From: Candidatus Binataceae bacterium | GTDB lineage: Bacteria; Desulfobacterota; Binatia; Binatales; Binataceae | Length of the DNA stretch: 43,875 nt | Assembly (NCBI GenBank): GCA_030041155.1 | Contig: JASHOJ010000085.1 | Location: forward strand, 1 to 43,875 | Reading direction: 5' to 3' | Shown here: piece after piece, positions 33,249 through 41,398 of the stretch | Position numbering within the stretch: the stretch's first letter is position 1 | How the letters are laid out: every line of letters starts with the position of its first letter | The notes under the pieces: model-generated | The model's database searches: none | Seen by the model: only the letters and a program-made list of their open reading frames with translations | Told to the model about the DNA's origin: nothing | Position numbers and translations under genes: made by a program

Positions 33249-34460
33249 GTGCGCTACGAATTAAAGATCGCGCTTCGCTATCTGCGCGCGCGCCGCAAAG
33301 AAGCCTTCATCTCAATAACCACCATCTTCACCGCCGTCGGCGTGATGATTGGCGTCGCCGCTCTTACCATCACGCTTGCCGTGATGAGCGGGTTCGAGCA
33401 CAGCCTCAAGGCTCGCGTGCTCAGTCTTACGCCGCAGGTGCAAATCCAAAGCGCCGAAGGATCGATCACGAATTACTCGGCGCTGGTAGACCGCGCGCTT
33501 GCGATTCGCGGCGTAAGCGGCGCCGATCCGTACATCACCGGGCAGGGCATGCTGAGTTCCGGACGCGGAATCGGAGGCGTGGTGGTCCGCGGCGTCGATC
33601 CGGAAAATCCGGTGGTCGCCGACGAGTGGGGCCGCTATCTCGTCAAAGGCGGATTTGCGCAGCTCTCGCGCGGCAATACAATCGTGATTGGCCGCGATCT
33701 TGCCGACCAGCTAAAGGTCAAGCTTGGCGACAAGGTTCGCCTGGTTGTGCCGTTAATCTCGGGGCCGAATGCGACGCTCGGCACCAAAACCGGAGATTTT
33801 ACCATCGGCGCGATAATCGACTCGGGAATCGATTTTCTCGATTCGCAGTTGATCTTCATGAACCTGCACACCGCGCAGGACTTCTTCGGCCGTCCCGGCA
33901 AAGCCGACGGAATCGACGTGCATCTGAAGAACCTCGATGATACCGCCGCGGTTACGGTCGCGATGCGCGAAGAGATCAGTCGGCCTTATTACGTGCGCAA
34001 CTGGATGGAGCTGAATCAATCGGCTGAGGCCGGTTTCGAGCTTTTGAAGCGCGTCTATTCGCTGGTTTTGGTGCTGCTGATCGGGGTGGCCGCGTTCAAC
34101 TTGGTGGCGACGCTTATCATGGTTGTGATGGAGAAGCGCAAGGACATCGCGGTGCTGCTCTCGATGGGCGCTACGCGTCGCGACGTTCGGCGTATCTTCG
34201 TATTTAAAGGGCTGATCGTCGGCGCAGCCGGAACCGCCGCGGGCCTGATAGTCGGCGCGTTAGGGTGCTTTATTTTGGCACGCTACCATTTCATCCACAT
34301 CTCCAAACAAGTCTACGGTATTTCGACGGTCCCAATTTCCGTCAATCCCGTAAGCTTTGCCTGGGTGGCGGCTGCGTCGATGCTGTTGTGTTTGTTGGCG
34401 ACGTTCTATCCGGCGCGACAAGCGTCACGCGAAATGCCAGTCGAAGTATTCCGCACCTGA
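33249..34460 (+). CDS. LolC/LolE-family lipoprotein-releasing ABC transporter permease
   Basis: Inner-membrane permease that releases outer-membrane lipoproteins to LolA. The 403-residue product has the family N-terminus RYELKIALRYLRARRKEAFI, a first membrane helix (~25-48), a large periplasmic MacB-like domain (~50-265) and three C-terminal helices in the FtsX domain, ending PARQASREMPVEVFRT. GTG start. The ATPase partner lolD, usually next to lolC, is not in the window. Confidence 0.9.
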   Translation: MRYELKIALRYLRARRKEAFISITTIFTAVGVMIGVAALTITLAVMSGFEHSLKARVLSLTPQVQIQSAEGSITNYSALVDRALAIRGVSGADPYITGQGMLSSGRGIGGVVVRGVDPENPVVADEWGRYLVKGGFAQLSRGNTIVIGRDLADQLKVKLGDKVRLVVPLISGPNATLGTKTGDFTIGAIIDSGIDFLDSQLIFMNLHTAQDFFGRPGKADGIDVHLKNLDDTAAVTVAMREEISRPYYVRNWMELNQSAEAGFELLKRVYSLVLVLLIGVAAFNLVATLIMVVMEKRKDIAVLLSMGATRRDVRRIFVFKGLIVGAAGTAAGLIVGALGCFILARYHFIHISKQVYGISTVPISVNPVSFAWVAAASMLLCLLATFYPARQASREMPVEVFRT

Positions 34461-34509
34461 CCCCTCCTGCCCGCTCCGTCAACTGCCCGCCCCAAGGCGC
34501 GGACCAGTT

Positions 34510-34782
34510 TCACTGATCGGAAGGCGAATGATTGGTGGTAGGCGGTTTGGAAGCGAGCTTGGGTTTGCGCACCACCAGAGTCTCGTGGCCGCGTACCTTT
34601 ATAGTGCGCGCCGGCTCGGAATGGTTGGAGCCAGGACTTTCCGGACGCGCAGGACGCGAATTGGTTCTGCGCCGCCTCCAGTTGTTCAGCTCCTGCGACA
34701 GCTTCGACGCAACTGAATCGCTGTTCGAAGCCGCGCGGTCGCCGTTCTTCTGGGGTTCGTCACTCGTTTCGGGTTCACTCAT
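34510..34782 (-). CDS. Small hydrophilic hypothetical protein
   Basis: A 90-residue protein rich in Ser, Pro, Arg and Asn, without hydrophobic segments or a recognisable domain; probably disordered. The segment RTIKVRGHETLVVRKPK looks most ordered. A good ribosome-binding site (AAGGA six bases before the ATG, with AGGAG a little further) supports translation. It is convergent with the LolC/E gene. I do not recognise a family. Confidence 0.5.
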   Translation of the reverse strand: MSEPETSDEPQKNGDRAASNSDSVASKLSQELNNWRRRRTNSRPARPESPGSNHSEPARTIKVRGHETLVVRKPKLASKPPTTNHSPSDQ

Positions 34783-35090
34783 ACAGATTCCTTCTCCTGT
34801 GACATGGATCCTTTCTTGTTCTCTCCATCAGAGAATAAATGTGCTGGTCAGTTGAGAGTTCGTACTTCGGGGAGTTTCCGCGCGGATTTCGCGTGCAAAA
34901 AGACCTCAGCCTTGGATGGCGTAAGCTGGATGATATTCGCGATGGGAGCCGAATTCTGAATCCGTACCCGAATTACCGAGATAAGTTGGATTTATTGGAG
35001 GAATGATGCGTTTCGATTTATTTAGCGCCGGGCCACGCCTGGCCCGGCGCTATACTGGCCAGATTGAAACTTGATTCGAGCGCCCCCCGG
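34783..35090. other. 308-base gene-poor spacer
   Basis: Between the divergent hypothetical gene and the 3' end of the SCP2 gene I see a short inverted repeat TTCTCT/AGAGAA (34819-34835), an 11-bp palindromic hairpin (35024-35051, listed separately) and a 23-codon open frame at 35003-35074 that overlaps that hairpin and is not convincing as a gene. No RNA gene is recognised. Confidence 0.5.
35024..35051. repeat. Perfect 11-bp inverted repeat downstream of the SCP2 gene
   Basis: AGCGCCGGGCC (35024-35034) and GGCCCGGCGCT (35041-35051) with a six-base loop. It lies 40 bases beyond the SCP2 stop on the minus strand and may stabilise or end that transcript. No T-run follows on either strand (minus strand continues AAATAAA), so it is not a standard intrinsic terminator. 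Confidence 0.6.
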
Positions 35091-35426
35091 TTATTGCTGG
35101 AATAAACTCTGCATCTTTAGCGCAAGACCCATATCCCCCGCGATACGCAGCTTGCCGGTCATGAACGCCATCTGTCCGTTCAGTTTTCCGCTGAGCATAT
35201 CCAGATAGTCCTGCGCGGTCATCGAGATCGTGATACTCGGCGAAGCAGCCGAGCCTTCCTTCACCTCGCACTTGTCATTGTTGATTATAACATGCCATTT
35301 GCCGCCGCCGTCACCGGAAAGATCGAACTGATAGGTCGCATTCATTCCTTTGGCCGCTTCTTTGTTGAAGCGTGACGGCATCATGTCAAAAGCCTGCTTC
35401 ACTGACGTCGGTGCTGCGTCGGGCAT
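35091..35426 (-). CDS. SCP2 sterol-binding domain protein
   Basis: A 111-residue single-domain SCP2 protein, a hydrophobic-ligand carrier fold. Typical features: NATYQFDLSGDGGGKWHVII, CEVKEGSAASPSITISMTAQ, DYLDMLSGKLNGQMAFMTGK and LRIAGDMGLALKMQ. AGGAGG lies about 10 bases before the ATG. It has its own promoter on the minus strand and appears monocistronic. Ligands could be lipids or acyl-CoA; this cannot be read from sequence. Confidence 0.92.
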   Translation of the reverse strand: MPDAAPTSVKQAFDMMPSRFNKEAAKGMNATYQFDLSGDGGGKWHVIINNDKCEVKEGSAASPSITISMTAQDYLDMLSGKLNGQMAFMTGKLRIAGDMGLALKMQSLFQQ

Positions 35427-35478
35427 TGAAAGGGAGACCTCCTGGAGGGGAAGCGGCTAAGGCCGCGATCTAAAAACC

Positions 35479-35507
35479 ATCTAAGCGCCCGGATCATTCG
35501 TTGTCAA
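35479..35507 (-). promoter_or_regulatory. Probable promoter of the SCP2 gene
   Basis: On the minus strand, a perfect TTGACA (35507-35502) and TTAGAT (35484-35479) are separated by 17 bases, giving a leader of about 45 bases to the SCP2 start. Confidence 0.6.
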
Positions 35508-35582
35508 TAGCGAAGAGATAACTTCGCGTCACGAGGCGCACTTCAGTTCGCAGTTTTTTCGCCGCCGAGCCGCCGCGCGCCA

Positions 35583-37088
35583 TCAGAACCCAAACATATT
35601 CCCCGGCACCACCGTGATAACATTTCCGCGTACCACCACCGGAGCAGCAGCTTGGGTTATCGTGACCGCTCGCTGCTTTTCCAGATCAGTTTTAACTGTC
35701 CCGTCCAGGTACGCATCTCTGCCGATCACTTTTACCGTGACCTTGGGCAGTCCCGCGTTAGCAAGCTGCTGCTGTATTGTCGCCTGCTCCTGCGCCCATT
35801 TTCCGGTGTCGGTCGAGAGCGCATCGATAACGTTGGTCACACCCGGAACATTGCGCGCGGTGCTCATGGCAAGCGCCTTGTCTTTGTCGTCGAAAACGGT
35901 GCCGGTCAGAGTCACCTCGCCGCTATTATTTGCATAACCTTTAACGCGTCCGAACTTGCGGTTCGCTTTAAGCGCGTCGTTGACTCGCTCGTACAGCGAC
36001 GGAGTCGGTTTTGAGCGCGGGCGGGCCGCAACTTCGCGGCGTGGGCGATGCCGCGGCGTGGCCGCCGGCGAGGGCGCGGCGGCAACCGCTGGAGTGCTAA
36101 CAACCGAGGGCGTCGCCGCCGAATACTCGGGCGCCTCGGCTGGAGTCAATGCGGCGACTTTGGTGCTCAGATCGGTTTCCACGCCAGCTTGGTCACCGGA
36201 TTTGTTCACGAAGATTATCGGATAGTCGGCTTCAACCTCCTTTCCGCTGAACGGGGTGAAAGTCCATCCTGACACGTCCTTGATAACCTCCGCGTCGAGG
36301 CCGGGATTGGGCGAGGTCGAGGTCATTACCGACGCCTTCGAGACGGTGCCGTCAGGAAGAATTCGCAGCCGTACCATCATCCCGTCCTTCAAGTCTGACT
36401 CCGCTGTCAGGGCGTGGCTGTAAGCGTCAATCAAGGCCGGCTTGCCGGCATCAAAGGCGTTGCGCATCACCGTGCTCGATCGCTCGGGAGCCGTCGCCGA
36501 TTCGCCCGTCACCTGCAAGGGAATCGTCGACGCGAGCATTACCGTCGGCCCTATCGACGCCGGCGCGGCGGGGGAAGCTGCCGCCACCGGGGAAGTTACC
36601 TGCGATGGCGCCGGAGCCTTGGCCTCCTGTGCGGGCTGATGCGAGGTCAAATGAAGCGCGAGCCATGCACCGCCGCCCAGCGCTATGAGCGCGGCAACCA
36701 CGTAGGCGAGCCCGCGCAGAAATCCACCGCCTCCTCCGCCGTCCTCATAGGGCTCGTGCTCCGATGTCACCCGCTGCGTGTATCCGCTCTGAGCGGGACC
36801 TGGGCCGCTGGAAGACAAACGCGTCGGCTGAGGAGACGACGGCTCGGACGGAGTCCTGCGGGTCGCGGACGGCGCGGCGGCGGGCTCATTGGTGAGCCGC
36901 GCTCCGCAAAAATTGCAGATAACCTCGCCCGGCTCGGCCTTTCCACCACATACCGGACATTCGATACCGCCGCCGCTTCGGGTCGCCCCGACAAACGCCG
37001 GGTCGGTTCCGACCAGCGCGGTACCGTCAGTTTCACAAAATGTCTCGCTATCGGGATAGGTCTTGTCGCACGATGGGCATCTTTTCAT
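35583..37088 (-). CDS. Zinc-ribbon, transmembrane, TonB_C/AgmX-like, double-BON protein
   Basis: A 501-residue mosaic protein. N-terminal zinc ribbon cysteines CPSC (4-7) and FCET (17-20) are followed by a second ribbon CPVC (44-47) and CNFC (58-61); a Pro/Ser-rich linker, a Gly run and one membrane helix (~123-147) follow. The outer part has a TonB_C/AgmX-like segment (LRILPDGTVSKASVMTSTSP to WTFTPF, ~232-282), a Pro/Ala linker and two BON domains (~365-428 and ~432-495). So cytoplasmic zinc ribbons are tied to periplasmic envelope-binding domains. ATG 37088 is chosen because the ribbon begins there. The architecture is unfamiliar to me and the function is unknown. Confidence 0.75.
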   Translation of the reverse strand: MKRCPSCDKTYPDSETFCETDGTALVGTDPAFVGATRSGGGIECPVCGGKAEPGEVICNFCGARLTNEPAAAPSATRRTPSEPSSPQPTRLSSSGPGPAQSGYTQRVTSEHEPYEDGGGGGGFLRGLAYVVAALIALGGGAWLALHLTSHQPAQEAKAPAPSQVTSPVAAASPAAPASIGPTVMLASTIPLQVTGESATAPERSSTVMRNAFDAGKPALIDAYSHALTAESDLKDGMMVRLRILPDGTVSKASVMTSTSPNPGLDAEVIKDVSGWTFTPFSGKEVEADYPIIFVNKSGDQAGVETDLSTKVAALTPAEAPEYSAATPSVVSTPAVAAAPSPAATPRHRPRREVAARPRSKPTPSLYERVNDALKANRKFGRVKGYANNSGEVTLTGTVFDDKDKALAMSTARNVPGVTNVIDALSTDTGKWAQEQATIQQQLANAGLPKVTVKVIGRDAYLDGTVKTDLEKQRAVTITQAAAPVVVRGNVITVVPGNMFGF

Positions 37089-37196
37089 CGAGAGAGCGCG
37101 CCTCCGGGAAGCGTGTGAACTCGCGCCGATGATGATAACCGCGCGGACATACCGCGCCAAGCCATCCGCGGCCACGAAGAAGTCCTGCTTCGCCCT

Positions 37197-37979
37197 CTAG
37201 CAAGCCAGGGGCGCGAGCTTGCGCGTCACCAACATCGCGATGCGATGAGTAAAGTAAAGTTGGCCATCGATTCGAACTGAGCGCGCGCCGCTTAAGTCCT
37301 CGGCAACGTCGCGCTCGATCATGGCGCGCGCCTTCGCTTCGCGATCGGGCGGCGTATGGCCCGACTTGAACCATCCATCGACGGGATTGCGCATTCCATA
37401 AGATGTAAAGCGGGAAAGCTCACAGCGTGCGCTGCCCAATAGCTGCGCCATCTCGGACAGCGGCAGCGCTTTGGTATGCGAACTGTCGCGCAATCGTTCG
37501 AACTCGTTGTAGTAGTCGGCGCGTGCACGATCCTCGCTGGAGATCATGTCTTCGATCGCGACAGTGCCTCCAACACGGCATACCCGCGCCATCTCGCGGA
37601 TGACGCCGGTGGGATTATCGAAGTGATGCACCGCGAAGCGGCACACGACAATGTCGAACTCGCCGTCCTCGAACGGCAGACGGTCGGCGTCGGCAAGCTG
37701 GAAACGCGCGTTGGTGATCGCGCGCTCGGCTTTGTTGCGCTCGGCGATTTTGAGCGGAGCCTCGGTCAGATCGATGCCGACGACTTCTCGGCAGACAGCA
37801 GCAAAGGCAAGTGCTACGTGTCCGGGACCGGTTGCGACTTCGAGCAGGCGAGCGTCGGGCGCGGGCGCGACCATCTCCACCAGCATCGAGATGTGGCCGG
37901 GGTCGCGGATCATCGGAGCGGCTGCGTAGTCGTCGGCCTGGCGGGTAAATTCCTCTCGCACCAGATCTTTATGATCCAC
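37197..37979 (-). CDS. Class I SAM-dependent methyltransferase
   Basis: About 260 residues. The SAM-binding motif I is LLEVATGPGHVALAFA, motif II VVGIDLTEAPLKIA, followed by DADRLPFEDGEFDIVVCRFA and VHHFDNP, as in UbiE/Methyltransf_11 enzymes. GTG 37979 gives a start just before HKDLVREEFTRQADDYA, the common family N-terminus; an ATG at 38066 would add 29 residues rich in Arg. The substrate is unknown. It ends 109 bases before the zinc-ribbon/BON gene on the same strand. Confidence 0.85.
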   Translation of the reverse strand: MDHKDLVREEFTRQADDYAAAPMIRDPGHISMLVEMVAPAPDARLLEVATGPGHVALAFAAVCREVVGIDLTEAPLKIAERNKAERAITNARFQLADADRLPFEDGEFDIVVCRFAVHHFDNPTGVIREMARVCRVGGTVAIEDMISSEDRARADYYNEFERLRDSSHTKALPLSEMAQLLGSARCELSRFTSYGMRNPVDGWFKSGHTPPDREAKARAMIERDVAEDLSGARSVRIDGQLYFTHRIAMLVTRKLAPLAC

Positions 37980-38223
37980 TTTAACTTTTCCCCTCGAAAT
38001 AAATCGGCGCCGGCGATGCATCGGGGGATGCGCCGCCGCGCTTTCGATTGCGGACCCGATTGTCATCGCGACGGCCCGTACGATTCAAGGGGCGCGATCG
38101 ATCCGCGGCGAATCTGGTGGAAAGTCGCGCGCTTGCGCCCGCAAAAGCGTTAGTGCTACCAAACACGTGGGTTCGAGCGGCGGCGTGCCGCCGGATTCCA
38201 TCCCTTATACGGAGGGCGCGAAG

Positions 38224-39351
38224 TTGGATTTCGGCTTTTCAGAAGAACAGGAAATGTTGCGGGACGCGGCCAAGCGCTTTCTGGCCGACAACTGCCCGAC
38301 TAAGTTTGTCCGTCAGATGATGGCGGACCCTACCGGCCACGACCCCTCGTTCTGGAAAAAAATCGTGGAGCTCGGATGGCCGGGTCTGCTGATTCCGGAG
38401 AATTACGGTGGACAGGGCGGCAGCTTCCTCGACATGACGGTCGTCGCCGAGGAAGCGGGCAAGGCGCTGATTCCGGGTCCGTTCTTCACCAGCGCCCTTA
38501 TCGGCGTGCCGCTTGCTCTCGAAGGTGCTTCGGAAGCGCAGAAGAAAGAGATCCTGCCAAAGATGGCAAAAGGCGAGTTTATCGGCACGCTCGCGCTGGC
38601 CGAGGCATCGGGCCGCTTCGACGCCGACGGTATCCAGATGAAGGCGACCAAGAGCGGCTCGGATTACATACTCAACGGCGAAAAGTTCTTCGTGCCTGAT
38701 GCGCATGTCGCCGATGGGATGGTGGTCGCGGTGCGCACCGGCGGCAGCGGAGAGAAGGGAATCACGCTGCTTACTGTCTCAACCAAGGCCAAAGGCGTAG
38801 CTATCACGCAGCTAAAGACCGTCGACATGACTCGGCGGCTCTGTCACGTGAAATTCGACAATGTGAAAGCGGGCGACGTGCTCGGCGCGCCCGACAACGG
38901 CTGGAAGATCCTCTCGCGCGCGCTCAATTTTGCGACTGCGGGACTTTCGACTGAGATGGTCGGGACGGCCCAGAAGGCGCTCGATCTGTCCGTGGAATAC
39001 GCAAAAACGCGCGTGCAGTTCGGCAAGCCGATTGGCTCGTTCCAGGCCGTAAAGCACAAATGCGTGGACATGATGGTCGCCGTCGAGAACGCGCGATCAC
39101 TCGTCTACTACGCATGCTGGACCGTCGACACGAACAACGAAGAGCAGAAGACAGCGGTGCCGATGGCAAAGGCGTATGCCTCCGACATGGCAAAGAACGT
39201 CACCAGCGAGGCGATCCAGGTTCACGGCGGAATCGGGTTCACGTGGGAGCATGACATGCACCTGTATCATCGCCGCGCATTGGCAGGAGAAGCGAACTTG
39301 GGCAACGGACCGGTGCATCGCGAGACCGTCGCGCGCACCCTGCTCGGCTGA
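38224..39351 (+). CDS. Acyl-CoA dehydrogenase
   Basis: FAD-dependent dehydrogenase of acyl-CoA thioesters, 375 residues. It begins LDFGFSEEQEMLRDAAKRFL, has GWPGLLIPENYGGQGG, LAEASGRFD in the middle domain, YAKTRVQFGKPIGSFQAVKH, and the C-terminal QVHGGIGFTWEHDMHLYHRR, whose Glu is the usual catalytic base position in this subgroup. TTG 38224 is chosen because GGAGG (38211-38215) lies 8 bases upstream; the frame continues 19 codons further without a better site. The substrate is unknown. A strong terminator follows. Confidence 0.92.
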   Translation: MDFGFSEEQEMLRDAAKRFLADNCPTKFVRQMMADPTGHDPSFWKKIVELGWPGLLIPENYGGQGGSFLDMTVVAEEAGKALIPGPFFTSALIGVPLALEGASEAQKKEILPKMAKGEFIGTLALAEASGRFDADGIQMKATKSGSDYILNGEKFFVPDAHVADGMVVAVRTGGSGEKGITLLTVSTKAKGVAITQLKTVDMTRRLCHVKFDNVKAGDVLGAPDNGWKILSRALNFATAGLSTEMVGTAQKALDLSVEYAKTRVQFGKPIGSFQAVKHKCVDMMVAVENARSLVYYACWTVDTNNEEQKTAVPMAKAYASDMAKNVTSEAIQVHGGIGFTWEHDMHLYHRRALAGEANLGNGPVHRETVARTLLG

Positions 39352-39375
39352 GTATCGGGAGTAAAAAGCGCCATT

Positions 39376-39408
39376 GAGCCGCGGCTTTCGCGCCGCGGCT
39401 CTTTTTTT
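39376..39408 (+). terminator. Intrinsic terminator after acyl-CoA dehydrogenase
   Basis: GAGCCGCGGC (39376-39385) and GCCGCGGCTC (39392-39401) form a perfect 10-bp stem with a six-base loop, followed by seven T. Confidence 0.93.
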
Positions 39409-39452
39409 CTGGGCCGCGCTATGTGCTAGCGAATAACGAAGGTGATTTCATC

Positions 39453-40400
39453 ATGAACAAAATTCGCTCCGTCGCGATCGATCCCGCTGCCACCGGCCGC
39501 CTGGTAATCCGCGAGTTCGATGCGCCACAGCCGCAATCGTCAGAACTGCTGGTGCGCGTCAAGGCTATCTCGCTCAACCTCGGCGAGGTGCGCAGTGCCC
39601 TCACCGAAGGCCAGAGCGGCTATCGGCCCGGATGGGATTTCGCCGGGATTGTGGAAAGCGCGGCGAGTGTTGGCGGCGGACCGAAGACCGGAGATCGTGT
39701 CGTCGGACTGGTGCCGATGGCGGCATGGTCGGAGTACGTCGCGGTTCCGATAACGCAAGCGGCAGTTATTCCGGCAAACGTCTCGTTCGAGCAGGCCGCC
39801 ACGCTTCCGGTCGCTGGACTTACGGCGCTCTATGGGCTTGAGCGCAATGGCTCGTTGCTTGGGCGGCGAGTGCTGATAACCGGTGCGTCGGGCGGCGTTG
39901 GCCACTTTGCGGTGCAACTGGCCAGGCACGCTGGCGCATCGTTGGTGGTCGGCTCGATAAGACGGGCGGAGCGCGAAAAGCCGGTCCGCGAGTGGGGCGC
40001 AAATGAGGTCGTGATCGGTGAAGACCCGGCGGCTGCGGCGAAGTTCGGACCATTTCACATGATTCTTGAATCGGTCGGCGGAGATTCGCTGGCTGCGGCG
40101 CTTACGATGCTCGCGCCGGGCGGAATGTGCGTGCTGTGCGGCGTATCCGCGTCGGCTCAGGCGACAGTCGAGCTGCGCGGCCTGATGCGGACAGGAGCGA
40201 GCCTCTACGGATTCTACTTAATGAACGAGGCCGCACGGGAAACGATCGGACGCGGGCTTGCGCGGATGCTCAAGCTCGTCGAGGCGGGAACGCTCCGCCC
40301 GCGAGTCGACCTGACCGCGCCGTTTTCCGATATCGCGCGGGTTGCCGGGCGCCTTTACCGCGATCGCGCAATTACCGGCAAGGCGGTCCTAACGCTTTAG
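39453..40400 (+). CDS. MDR-superfamily (quinone oxidoreductase-like) NADPH oxidoreductase
   Basis: Medium-chain dehydrogenase/reductase of 315 residues. It has VKAISLNLGEVRSAL and PGWDFAGIVESAASV in the GroES-like half, then PVAGLTALYGLER and the nucleotide loop GASGGVGHFAVQLARHAGA. The structural-zinc cysteines of alcohol dehydrogenases are absent, as in zinc-independent quinone/enoyl reductases. ATG 39453 has AAGGTG about 10 bases upstream. It is followed by the MBL hydrolase gene after 30 bases, likely in one operon. Confidence 0.88.
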   Translation: MNKIRSVAIDPAATGRLVIREFDAPQPQSSELLVRVKAISLNLGEVRSALTEGQSGYRPGWDFAGIVESAASVGGGPKTGDRVVGLVPMAAWSEYVAVPITQAAVIPANVSFEQAATLPVAGLTALYGLERNGSLLGRRVLITGASGGVGHFAVQLARHAGASLVVGSIRRAEREKPVREWGANEVVIGEDPAAAAKFGPFHMILESVGGDSLAAALTMLAPGGMCVLCGVSASAQATVELRGLMRTGASLYGFYLMNEAARETIGRGLARMLKLVEAGTLRPRVDLTAPFSDIARVAGRLYRDRAITGKAVLTL

Positions 40401-40430
40401 CGAGAAAATCGCGAGGACGGAGAAACCCAG

Positions 40431-41384
40431 ATGGCAGAAGGCAAATGGGCATATACAAAAGGGCTGCATGATCTCGGAAACGGCGCATTCGCCTGGCTGC
40501 GGCCCGACGGCTCATGGGGATGGAGCAACGCGGGGCTTATCGTCGATAGCGGCGAAGCGCTGTTGGTTGACACGCTATTCGACCTTCCGCTCACGCGCGA
40601 GATGCTGGCAGCTATGAAGGCGGCCGCGCCCGGCGCGCCGATTCGAACGTTGGTCAACACTCATTCCAACGGCGACCATTGCAACGGCAACGAACTCGTG
40701 GAGGGAGCGGAGATAATCGCGTCGCGCGCATGCGCAGAGGAGATGCGCGGCGAAGGACCGGAGAGACTCGCGGCGATCATGAAGGCGGCACCGTCAATGG
40801 GCGCGGCCGGCGAGTATCTGATAAAGATATTCGGCGCGTTCCACTTCGAGGGAATTCGCGGCGCGATGCCGACGCGGACTTTCGACGGCGAACTCGAAGT
40901 AAGCGTCGGTGGCAAACGGGTTCAACTCATCCAGGTAGGTCCGGCGCACACGCGCGGCGACGTTCTTGCCTACGTTCCCGCCAATCGAACCATCTTCACT
41001 GGCGACATCCTGTTTATCGGTGGCCATCCGATTATCTGGGCGGGACCGGTCGGCAACTGGATTGCCGCGTGCGATCGGATGCTTAAGCTCGACGTTGAGA
41101 TCGTCGTGCCGGGACATGGGCCGGTGACCGACAAGAGTGGGATAGCGGCGGTCAAGGAGTATCTGGAATACGTCTCGCGCGAGGCGCGTAAGCGCTATGA
41201 GACCGGGATGCCGGCGGCGGAGGCAGCGCGCGACATAGCAATGGGAAATTTTTCCTCCTGGACCGACGGCGAGCGGATCGCGGTCAACGTCGCGACACTC
41301 TATCGCGAATTTTCCGGCAATCGAATTCGCAGCGATCCTGCGGAGTTGTTCGAGCAGATGGCGGCGCTCGCGACGCGCCGCTGA
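40431..41384 (+). CDS. MBL-fold metallo-hydrolase with HxNxDH motif
   Basis: Metallo-beta-lactamase-fold protein of 317 residues. Zinc motif reads NTHSNGDHCNGNELV (~71-85), so Asn replaces the second His of the canonical HxHxDH; later motifs VGPAHTRGDVLAYVP, FTGDILFIGG and PGHGPV are present. This NTHxNGDH subgroup is a known branch of the superfamily, with no general function established. The final third is helical. It sits between the MDR oxidoreductase and the DUF1329 gene. Confidence 0.87.
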   Translation: MAEGKWAYTKGLHDLGNGAFAWLRPDGSWGWSNAGLIVDSGEALLVDTLFDLPLTREMLAAMKAAAPGAPIRTLVNTHSNGDHCNGNELVEGAEIIASRACAEEMRGEGPERLAAIMKAAPSMGAAGEYLIKIFGAFHFEGIRGAMPTRTFDGELEVSVGGKRVQLIQVGPAHTRGDVLAYVPANRTIFTGDILFIGGHPIIWAGPVGNWIAACDRMLKLDVEIVVPGHGPVTDKSGIAAVKEYLEYVSREARKRYETGMPAAEAARDIAMGNFSSWTDGERIAVNVATLYREFSGNRIRSDPAELFEQMAALATRR

Positions 41385-41398
41385 AAACCGGGGCGCGA

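Noticed and set aside
35003..35074. 23-codon plus-strand frame after GGAGGA
   Set aside because: Ribosome-binding site is too close and the frame runs through a perfect hairpin; no sign of a real peptide.
38845..38860. Other CACGTG-containing sequences (for example TGTCACGTGAAATT) as further parS sites
   Set aside because: Only half of the palindrome matches; they lie within coding sequence and lack the 14-bp core.
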